From contig JADKFY010000021.1 of assembly GCA_016717305.1 (NCBI GenBank), positions 1 through 11,932 on the forward strand: DNA of 11,932 nt. The letters are read 5' to 3'. How positions within the stretch are numbered: position 1 is the first letter of the stretch; each line of letters starts with the position of its first letter. This DNA is from Flavobacteriales bacterium. GTDB taxonomy: Bacteria; Bacteroidota; Bacteroidia; Flavobacteriales_F; PHOS-HE28. Under the pieces are notes generated by a model. It was given only the letters and a program-made list of their open reading frames with translations. It was not told the DNA's origin and did not search any database. Made by a program: the position numbers and the translations under genes. Below, one piece after another: positions 1 through 7,142 of this stretch.

Positions 1-625
1 AGAACCCATTTTCGTAGGTAGGCAGCTTTCAACGCGTGGTAGGTTCAAGCACTGGAATACGTGCGGATGGTGTACCAATTGCCGAGCGCTTTAACACTAG
101 TAACATGCTGGAACCAAACGAACATGATAGGGCCGAACGCGAACCCCACCACTTTGGTGCCGAAGCGCTGGAAGAAGAACAGGAGGCAAAAGGTGCCACG
201 ACTATCCCTACAGTTAAACTGGCCCAGTGCGATCAAGTCCTCGAACGCGGGAACGCCTTCCAGTCCTTCTATCGCCGACGAAACTGAAACCGGAGGAGTG
301 ATGATGCCATCTACCAACAATGTGCTCCAACGATAGCCGGTAAATAGACCATTTTGCGTCCAGCGACGAACCAAGGCGTAGAGGGAGAATATACCGCCCT
401 CTCCGCGGTTGTCTGCGGTGAGCGTAGTAGTATGTACTTGAATGTGGTCTCTGCAGTGTAAGAGTCCAGATCGCGCAACTGATACCACCGGAAAACAAGG
501 TCTTCAAGCGTCTCGAACCGATGATCGTTTTGAAAACGTATAAAGGTGATGTTCCGATATCACCAGATGATACCAGGTGACCAACATGCCCCGCCAATGA
601 CGGATGCGGATGTACTCTTGTTCAT
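1..625 (-). CDS. kup: Kup-family potassium uptake transporter, N-terminal part, frameshifted and cut by the window edge
   Basis: Kup proteins are inner-membrane K+/H+ symporters of about 620-670 residues with about 12 membrane helices; only the first ~200 residues are here. Joined frames give the family's N-terminal signature GDIGTSPLYVFKTIIG (near 575-520), then TADNRGEGGIFSLYALVRR, DGIITPPVSVSSAIEGLEG and FFQRFGTKVVGFAFGPIM, all in the usual order. The start is taken as the ATG at 625-623, which reads MNKSTSASVIGG and leads into the signature after a frameshift; the later ATG at 597 would remove the first residues. At least four frame changes are needed, so no single reading frame covers the gene. 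The gene runs off the left edge and is divergent from the T9SS gene at its right. The family call is secure; whether the breaks are biological is doubtful. Confidence 0.93.
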
Positions 626-1239
626 GAGATGCGCAACAGTGAATGACCAAGACAAGGAACAGCGCGCACGGGAGTAAGGGTTGACGTTCTTATGAGGACC
701 TTCTATGGTCTTAAACGGCGGGGCGAATTAACTGACCAAAGCGAACAACGCACAGGTCTTTTTGAAGAATGGCTCTTTTTGGGCCAAGGAAGACATGGTA
801 CAAAAAGCGTATGGACCGGTCGCCGATAGTTGTCCCAAAGCCCCTTGCTATGCTTGGAACCATGCGGCGGGTACATGGGAGCTTCGTGCATCGCTGAACA
901 TTCTGCTATGGAAAAACTGTCCCTCATTGATCTCGGTGCAGCACTTGTCGCTTTCTCTGGTCGCCAGCCTCCGATGGCCTGCTGGTCTCGATCAGAACAT
1001 CTGCACCAACTCAAGGTACTGTCTGCTGATGCACTGGGTTTCCGGTGAGCAAGGCATTCGGTCGTCTTCTCGAAGCGGCATTCTCTTCCCAAACATCAAC
1101 GGTCACCACAGGTCAGCGGTCTTTCACTTGGTGAGAATGTGATCCATGGACCATCCTCGGTAACGGTGCACCGGTTATCGATGGTCGTTATCGCCGTGTG
1201 TAACGATCCCACACTACCAGCGGCATCAAGCTGGACCGG
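626..1239 (+). other. Stretch without a confident gene; probably intergenic DNA plus the unreadable N-terminal part of the T9SS protein to its right
   Basis: Only short open frames occur here on both strands (for example plus 762-1142 and 830-1048, minus 703-1092). None shows a convincing signal peptide, domain or motif. It lies between the kup start and the readable T9SS tail, so a broken upstream part of that secreted protein is the likeliest content. The first ~100 bases should hold the divergent control region for kup and that gene, but no promoter could be assigned with confidence. Confidence 0.35.
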
Positions 1240-1713
1240 ATGAGTGTGCTCTGCGCGGCTAACCCCACCATGTTCTTGTTGGCCGACCCATTGCCTCTTG
1301 TGTTGGGCATGGGTGGTTTCAGTGGAACGGCAGTTGCTTCTCCTACTGATGCATCCTCGCGTCCGTCCAAGGCAGTGGGCCAGACGTTGACCCTGGATCC
1401 CTTGTTCAATGGCCCTTGTGGTCAACCGGAGGATGCGGTCACTTTATCCCTTCAGGAATGTGAGTGGGTTCTGGCGAAGCCTCCGAACGCTGCGAGCGTC
1501 CTGTTCCATCTGAACCAAGAACGGATCACTGTGAAAGGTTTATTTCGGTTGGAACGGGTGGAGGTCTTTGACGCTATGGGCGTTCTGTGAACGTGACGAA
1601 CGCCAAGGGGAGCGCATTTCCATTCCATGCGGGGAGGGCGGAAGGTGTGTATCTGGTGAATCTTGTTACTCAAACGGGTTCTTTTGACCCGCCGTGTTGT
1701 CATCGGGCACTGA
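1240..1713 (+). CDS. C-terminal part of a T9SS-sorted secreted protein, frameshifted
   Basis: The last ~65 residues form a type-A T9SS sorting domain, the tail that directs proteins through the type IX secretion system to the cell surface. Visible pieces are ERITVKGLFRLERVEVFDAMG, a frame change near 1585, NVTNAKGSAFPFHAGRAEGV followed by YLVNLV, a second frame change in the T run near 1682, and a basic ending TRRVVIGH before the TGA at 1711-1713. The segment 1240-1500 (GMGGFSGTAVASP, then NGPCGQPEDAVTL) resembles an immunoglobulin-like repeat of large Bacteroidota adhesins, but this is only a suggestion. The true start must lie upstream, in 626-1239. Its stop abuts the stop of the convergent gene at 1714. 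The cargo function is unknown; the sorting tail is well supported. Confidence 0.75.
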
Positions 1714-2486
1714 TCACCAACACGGTAACAAGCAGTTTTCGGGCTGCGCCATGGCCGCATTCTGCCATTTCGAGTAGGCTTGTGCCGCCCGTTCGCGTAT
1801 TTGCTCATTGCTTTCATTCGCACCCAACCTTGTAAAGGGCGTCCAGCGTATGAGGCTTCCGGCGCCATCAGGCCGTGGTCCAGAGCAGAGGTGACCGGCC
1901 CCGGTAGCCTTCAACGGAGCGTTGAAGAACCGTTTGCTGATGTTTGCGAGGATGACCGCTCTCTCTTCTCGCTATTCGCTGGTTGGCGGGGTGAAAGCGG
2001 TGCGAAATTCCATGTAACCCATCATGGCCGCAGTAGGCTATCAGATAGGATCCACCAATGGCAAAGTTTATGTCACCAACTTGAAGGGTGGTTGATCATA
2101 CCCTCCGGCGTAGCTCAAGAAATCGTCCGTTGCTTGTTGGATGAACTTTGCCATCGCATGCATCACGCCACGAGAACACGTTCTCGGTTATGTGTTTCCA
2201 GATTGATCCGTTCCAGAATATTCGTTCGGGGGCGCGTCGAACGCCTCGATGGCCTTTCCATTCCTTGCTTTTGGTGAACCAGCGCGCACACCATAAGCCG
2301 CACCCCAACCTACAATTTTCGTTCGGTGTCCGGCCATCGCCCAATGCGGCCGGTAGCGGGCACGGACCCGGTTCACGTTATCGCACAAGGCCAACACCAT
2401 GGACGCGTTGCGCGCTACCCGGCGACCATCATCGCCCACGCGCACACCGTCAGCGGTAAACAGTGCCTTGGCCATGCGGTCATCAT
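1714..2486 (-). CDS. Conserved protein of unknown function with a GHDGLM motif, heavily frameshifted
   Basis: Joining frames gives a coherent protein of about 255 residues. In order: MAKALFTADGVRVGDDG, MVLALCDNVN, GDGRTPNEN, WGAAYGVRA, TKSKEWKAIEAFDAPPNEY, ILERI, KFIQQATDDFLSYAGGYDQP, SYLIAYCGHDGLMGYMEF, AVILANISKRFFNAPLKATG, LWTTGLMAPEAYTLDALYKG, NESNEQIRERAAQAYSKWQN and a final RKLLVT before the TGA at 1716-1714. This pattern matches an uncharacterised bacterial family I recognise only from memory. A hydrophobic strand ending in His-Gly, followed by a second strand (AVILANIS), recalls the caspase-like clan, though the second strand has Asn where a catalytic Cys would be expected. At least six frame changes are needed. 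Start is uncertain: Met codons lie at 2486 and 2475, and one frame stays open upstream to about 2580 (KLLDDN). No function is assigned. Confidence 0.7.
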
Positions 2487-2673
2487 GTTATCGTCCAGTA
2501 GTTTTCCGATCACCCGATGATGCGAATGCGCGAACGGGTTGTTCTGTACAACGCCTCGGCCGGTACTCCTATTTCGTAATGATCCGCATCATCTACCCCA
2601 CCAACCGCCTCCCGTTCCCGATAAGTGGATCAGGGTTTTCCGGGAAATCACCCCTTTCGCATCACTTTTTATC

Positions 2674-4300
2674 TTGCGTAATTTCGCTGTTCTTTTCGCC
2701 TTCGGAATCTCGATAGGGCAGGCCCAGACGATCGGTCTGTTGGAATACTCACCTGGGAATCTGGACGGTTATGTGCTTTTCGCTCCTATCCCAAGTACCA
2801 CTACCTATCTGATCGACAAGTGTGGGCGCGAAGTCCACGCCTGGCCCGGTGCCTACAAGCCAGGACAGTCGGTTTACATGTTGGACGACGGATCGTTGAT
2901 ACGTCCCGCGTCTATTCCGAATAACGTTTTCACGCTGGTGGAAAAGCCGGTGCGGTCGAGCGGATCTCCGGGATGGTGTGTTGGAATGGAGCTACCAGTC
3001 AGTGATACCGGGCAATGCAGTCATCACGACGTTTACCCGATGCCGAATGGGCACGTTCTCGTTCTGGCGTGGGAGAAGGTCAGCGTTGCCGAAGCGTTGG
3101 CGCAGGGTCGTGATCCGGCACTTCTAACCAATTCGTTGTGGCCAGAGAAGATCCTGGAACTTGAACCGATCGGCGAGAACCAAGCCAACATCGTTTGGGA
3201 ATGGCATACATGGGACCACTTGGTGCAAGAATTTGATGATACCAAACCGAATTTCGCTCCCACCTCGGAACACCCGGAACTGGTTGATCTGAATTATGGT
3301 AACGGCATGGCGCAGGCTGATTGGATCCATGCGAACGCGCTCGACTACAATGCCGATCTGGACCAGATCATGATCAGTGCGCACAATTTCGACGAGCTCT
3401 GGGTGATCGATCATAGCACGACAACAGCCGAAGCCGCCTCGCATTCAGGTGGAACACAAGGTCACGGCGGGGATCTGCTTTACCGTTGGGGAAATCCGGA
3501 AGCCTACGCGCGAGGAACTACAGCCGATAAACGTCTTTTCGGGCAACATAACTGCCAATGGATCAGGCCCGGGTTGCCACGTGCGGGTGAAGTCCTCGTG
3601 TTCAACAATGGCGCTGGAAGGCCGGGCGACCTGTATTCCTCAGTTGACATATTCGATACACCGGTTGATGGGAATGGCGGTTATCCGATCGGTGTGGGTG
3701 TTCCTTTGCTCCCGCAGCACTGGATTTCCAATGGACGGAACCGGTTCCGACTGATCTGTTCGCCCAGCGCATTTCCGGTGCACAGCAGTTGCCGAACGGA
3801 GGATTACTTGTTTGTGATGGCCCTGCGGATCTCTTTCGAGTTGGGAACCAACAATGAGAAAGTGTGGCGGTACATCTCGCCCGTGAACTGAACGGTCCAA
3901 TGACCCAAGGTGCGCTAGCCATTTGAACACGGTATTCCGCTGTACGTGGATCGCCTCGAACCATCCGGGTCTGAATGGCCATGACCTCACTCCCGGCATC
4001 CCATCGAACTGGAACCATTGGCGAATGCATGTACCACATCCAACCACCTCGAAGAAGCTGAGAACCCAGGCTAGATGGTCTTTCCTGATCCGACCTCTGG
4101 ACCTGTTCAGCTTTCGCTGAACGGAGGTATCAGTTCTGTTTCCGTCACGGATGCCGGGGTAGGAGCATGGTGTGGCGCCATTGGTATCGGCAAAAGGCAG
4201 AATGAATGTGGATCTTTCCTCATTAGCGGATGGTATCTACTTGATACAAGCCGAACAAGACGGAAAGCGCTTTACCTCCCGCGTACTTGTTTCCCGTTAG
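2674..4300 (+). CDS. Secreted arylsulfotransferase-like (ASST family) protein with T9SS sorting tail, frameshifted
   Basis: ASST proteins transfer sulfate between phenols outside the cytoplasm; many Bacteroidota members are uncharacterised. The body shows the beta-propeller pattern: YLIDKCGREVHAWPG, MLDDGSLIRP, HHDVYPMPNGHVLVLAWE, VWEWHTWDHLVQEFDD, ADWIHANALDYNADLDQIMI, DELWVIDHSTTTAEA, GDLLYRWGNPEAYARG, GQHNCQWIRPGLPRAGEVLV. After about 3708 the true frame changes (APAALDFQWTEPVPTDLFAQ, then QQLPNGGLLVCDGPA), returns near 3840 (GTNNEKVWRYISPVN), then shifts again: NTVFRCTWIASNHPGLNGHD, VFPDPTSGPVQLSLNGG and the T9SS ending ADGIYLIQ to RVLVSR, TAG at 4298-4300. About 542 residues. Start: TTG at 2674 gives a compact signal peptide (LRNFAVLFAFGISIGQAQ); the ATG at 2539 would add an implausible 45-residue leader. 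Possible catalytic histidines include HH of HHDVYP, H of HTWDH and H of GQHN; the family's active-site His is not assigned here. Confidence 0.88.
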
Positions 4301-5034
4301 GCACCGGCATTCTTGCTCGCTCGTAAGGCATACACCATCGGTAGTTTGCCTTCCATGCCCTTGATCATGAACTGGCCATCGGCGGCGGGAACAGTATTTT
4401 GAAAGCAGTCGTAGGGCGAATGGTCGTATTCGCGGAAGACATCCAAGTGAAGGCCTGCGATGATAATTGCTTGCACCACATCTGCCAGGGAATGGTTCCA
4501 TGCGAACGATGGCAGTTGTAATGGGGCGTTCCGAACGGCGTAGGTCCCGGACTCGTTCTCCTCGATCACTTCGCGATTGAAATAGAGTATTGTACCCGTG
4601 AGAAGTCGTTGCTGTACATCCAGAGAGCCGGATGGAATTCAGCGAAGACCAATCGCCCACCAGGCTTCAAGTATGCTGCGATGTTCGCCGCCCAAGCGCT
4701 CAACTCGGGGAGCCAGCCAATGGTGCCGTATGTGGTAAAGACCACGTCGAACTTTCCTACGAGCTCTGCGCGTCGGTCCAACACATTGCCCTCGATGAAT
4801 TCAGCACGAATGCCACAGCGATCGCTCAATTCTCGCGTTCGCAACAGCTCGGTCCGATAAGTCCAGTCCGGTGACGCGGGCGACCAACCGTGCGAGTGAA
4901 AGTGTGTCCTGGCCGAAGTGGCATTGCAGATGCAACAGGTCTTGCCGGTTCACATCGCCCAAGAGATCCAACTCTATCCGGTTCAGCGTGCTTTTGCCAT
5001 TCACGAAGGCCTCCACATCGTAGAACCGGCGCAT
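4297..5034 (-). CDS. Class I SAM-dependent methyltransferase, frameshifted
   Basis: Joined frames give about 246 residues, normal for a stand-alone class I methyltransferase. From the N-terminus: MRRFYDVEAFVNGKSTLNR, then SAM-binding motif I region LLHLQCHFGQDTLSLARL with the acidic strand end VTGLDLSDRAVANAR, a frame change near 4845, GIRAEFIEGNVLD, the strand FDVVFTTYGTIGWLPEL, LKPGGRLVFAEFHPALWMY, a frame change near 4590, then EVIEENESGTYAVRNAPLQL and a C-terminal half ending YALRASKNAGA before TAA at 4299-4297. The start at 5034 is chosen because close relatives begin just before the FYD-EAFVNGKSTLN block. It ends the minus-strand run and its stop overlaps the stop of the convergent ASST gene. 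Substrate unknown. An open frame from 5376 reads into it, but that belongs to the preceding gene. Confidence 0.88.
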
Positions 5035-5099
5035 AGTGAAGCTCGGTGCGAGCATTCCACAGGGCTCGGTTCGCTTCGAAATCGCGCGACGATCATCCA

Positions 5100-5775
5100 T
5101 TACCGCAGTGGGACCTGCTTTTCCTGCACGGGTTGAACAGTCCCATCCTTCACGCCCCGTGATCACCCAACGTTCGTGATCGCCTTCAGTGAATTTCTCC
5201 ATGTTGCTCACCATCGTGAGCGTGCCGTTCTCGTATTTGTAGGTGCTTCCACCGCGATGGCCGGGGCCCGCGTACCATTGAGAGCTCACCATTTGCCGAT
5301 CATGGTCGAACATGGGTTGTTGGACGTTATCGAGCATGCGCGACGATGTGAATTGGTTCGTTGCAGCATCCCACAACCACTAGCGGTGCTCGGCGTTCGT
5401 AAGGGTCCGCCGCTGCTTCCATGATGCTGATGTCCTTGCTGCCGTTGAAGTCGTAGTCCAGCAGTTGCACCGCAGGGAATTGGCCATCAGGCATCGGGCA
5501 AGGGCAGGTCATGTTCTCGATCGCCAAACGTTGGAACGGCTCTTTGGCTCCTTTGGCACTTACCGTGATCGCATCAACGGAGCATTGCACACCCATGCTC
5601 ATATGCATGTGTGTGCTCACGAGGAAGCGGATGTCCCGAAGGCTGTCGGTGAACAGGTAGCTTTCTTGTTTTGGTTTCTGTTCCGCAGCTGTGGCTGATG
5701 GGATATCCGTAGTCGCTTGCGGCACAGAGCTTCCCATGCACGCGAACAGGAGCAGGACCGGAAATAGACGAGCAT
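5100..5775 (-). CDS. Small lipoprotein resembling FG-GAP / XAC2610-like repeat proteins, frameshifted
   Basis: The N-terminus reads RLFPVLLLFACMGSS, a short hydrophobic signal with a lipobox (LFAC) so Cys is the likely lipidated residue. A frame change lies between the ATG at 5775-5773 and this segment. The mature part continues SVPQATTDIPSATAAEQKPK, a Met/His-rich STHMHMSMG, ENMTCPCPMPDGQFPAVQLL and DYDFNGSKDISIMEAAADP, the last resembling the D-x-N/D-x-D-G calcium-loop style of FG-GAP-like domains. After a frame change near 5375 it continues LWDAATNQFTSSRMLDNVQQ, SSQWYAGPGHRGGSTYKYEN, and after another near 5155 ends VQPVQEKQVPLR with TAA at 5102-5100. About 225 residues. It sits downstream of lolA, separated by a hairpin. 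Function unknown; family resemblance is moderate. Confidence 0.78.
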
Positions 5776-5800
5776 CGGACGATCTTTGAGTTGCGAAGAA

Positions 5801-5827
5801 GCAGGGCTTCCAATTGGAAGCCCCTGC
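5801..5827 (-). terminator. Hairpin between lolA and the lipoprotein gene, probable terminator
   Basis: A near-perfect inverted repeat, GCAGGGCTTCC-AATT-GGAAGCCCCTGC on the plus strand (one extra C in one arm). It begins seven bases past the lolA stop and lies just before the lipoprotein start. On the minus strand it is followed by TTCTTC, a weak T-tract; on the plus strand by TTTCGG. It probably ends or attenuates lolA transcripts, so the lipoprotein and methyltransferase genes may have their own promoter or receive only partial read-through. Confidence 0.6.
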
Positions 5828-5833
5828 TTTCGG

Positions 5834-6494
5834 TCAATTTCGGGAAGGATCAGGTACATCGTTGATCTCTACACCGGGGAACTGGCCTTGTCGAACGTGA
5901 AGACACTCTCGGCATCCACGTTGGGGCTGAATTTCTTGAGCATGTATGTCACTTCGTTGCCCTCTTTGTAAAGCACCTTCACCAGCTTGGGTTCCATTTT
6001 CGCTTTGTCCACGGATAGGATCACGGTGTGATAGGGCTTCTTACCGGGTTCCAGAGGGGAACAACTTTGAGCACTTGCACAACAGTGCCGTCGGCTTCCT
6101 TTTTTCTTCAACGAAAGTGCTTTTGAATCCCTGCTCTAAATGCTGGAAGATCTTTTGTGGGGTCCAGTTCCTTGTCCATATCCGCCGGATGGCTGATGGT
6201 TACCTGTTGCTCTTCTTGCCGTAGGTCCAAATGGCCTTGCCGTCGTTCACAACGGTGTTGTCCGTAAGCGTGAGGCGGAAAAGTTTGCCTTTCACTTCCA
6301 CGTTACCTCCGCTTCACGTTCAATTTGCCCGTGGTGTTGACCAGCGTGTTGCCGAAATCGGCTTCGAAACTGGTGTACGCGCGACTCTTCGCGATCAACT
6401 TGTCGATGATGGCTTTGCTCTTGGGGTCGTCCTGTGCACGAACATTGGCGGTTCTGAGTATCAATAGAGCAAGGAGGAGAAGGGTCTTCTTCAT
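5834..6494 (-). CDS. lolA: LolA-like outer-membrane lipoprotein carrier, frameshifted
   Basis: LolA carries lipoproteins across the periplasm from the LolCDE transporter to the outer membrane. The start at 6494 gives a clear signal peptide MKKTLLLLALLILRTANVRA followed by QDDPKSKAIIDKLIAKSRAY and TSFEADFGNTL, the usual opening of Bacteroidota LolA-like proteins. Joined frames continue KGKLFRLTLTDNTVV, NDGKAIWTYGKKS, DPTKIFQHLEQGFKSTF, PYHTVILSVDKAKMEPKLVK and KEGNEVTYMLKKFSPNVDAE, ending FTFDKAQFPGVEINDVPDP before TGA at 5836-5834. The last segment needs one added base near 5870; otherwise a premature TAG ends the frame at 5869. About 220 residues, the expected length. Three or four frame changes are needed. 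The neighbour downstream is itself a lipoprotein, a plausible client. Confidence 0.9.
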
Positions 6495-6600
6495 GTGGGC
6501 GAAATTAGCCGACCGCTGATGGCAAGTGGTTGTGCCGAAGTGTACCGAGGCTTGAAAAGGTTGACCGGAGAAGTGGTTCAGGCCCTGCGGGTTTTTGTCT
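6495..6600 (-). other. Intergenic gap between the SET gene and lolA
   Basis: A 106-base gap, larger than others in the run, so a separate lolA promoter is possible. A short GC-rich inverted repeat (CCCTGCGGG followed by TTTTT on the plus strand, near 6585) could be a weak terminator for plus-strand transcripts, but no gene needs one there. No clear minus-strand promoter was assigned. Confidence 0.3.
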
Positions 6601-7135
6601 TCAGGCCTTGGTCCGTTTCTTCGGAGCGGCCTTGGAAGTGGACCTCGCGGCAGCCTTCTTCACCGGCTTTGGCTTCTTCCACGTCAACATGGGTGCCTTT
6701 GCATTTGGGGAACCCGCACCCTGCATTCCCACGCTTTCATTCTGCGGCTGTGGGTGGCTCGCTCAACACGATACCGTAGTCGTAGATGATCTCTTCACCG
6801 GCCTTGATTTTCCGCTTGGCTTCGATGATCACTTTGTCTTTCGTGCGGTCTTTGCCTTTGGCTGTGTGAACGAAGGCGACCCCGTTCGGCTCACATCCGG
6901 TGTTGATCCAGCGCGCATCGTTGCCATCCCGGTTGGCATCGATCACCCATTGCTTGTTCAGGATGAAAATGAACGTATGTCCGCTCGATACCGGAACTGT
7001 AATGCTCATCGGCCTCGGCATGCGTGATGAAAACGCTTTTGTACCCAGATATCCTCGCCTTTCTTGATATCCTCGAGGGCGAAGACGCCGTTACCGTGGA
7101 TCTTGGATCGGCGACATTACTACTTTATTCTTCAT
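6601..7135 (-). CDS. SET-domain protein lysine methyltransferase with post-SET zinc motif and basic tail, frameshifted
   Basis: SET enzymes methylate protein lysines using SAM. The gene opens MKNKVVMSPIQDP and after a frame change gives GNGVFALEDIKKGEDIW (SET motif I), then GHTFIFILNKQWVIDAN and GNDARWINTGCEPNGVAF (motif III; canonical NHSCxPN reads NTGCEPN here), VIIEAKRKIKAGEEIIYDYG (motif IV with the catalytic Tyr region), and, after removing one base, CRCGFPKCKGTM, which fits the post-SET C-x-C-x4-C zinc site. A final ~25-residue tail (KKPKPVKKAAA, then SKAAPKKRTKA) is about 44% Lys/Arg, with Ala and Pro making up most of the rest, ending TGA at 6603-6601. About 178 residues. It starts seven bases after the likely stop of the SpmAB-like gene, so probable co-transcription. 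Target unknown; the tail could bind DNA or be a self-methylation site (inference). Confidence 0.88.
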
Positions 7136-7142
7136 GGCTCGT

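Noticed and set aside
703..1092. 129-residue minus-strand frame near kup
   Set aside because: Composition is Ser/Arg/Pro-rich with no motif, membrane segment or signal peptide.
2539..2673. ATG at 2539 as the ASST start
   Set aside because: It would add a Pro-rich 45-residue leader before the signal peptide and run into the probable 5' region of the opposing gene.
4801..5376. A single open frame that seems to fuse a lipoprotein C-terminus to a methyltransferase N-terminus
   Set aside because: The lipoprotein ends in another frame (VQPVQEKQVPLR, stop at 5102-5100) and the methyltransferase starts at 5034, so the fusion comes from a frameshift removing the stop.
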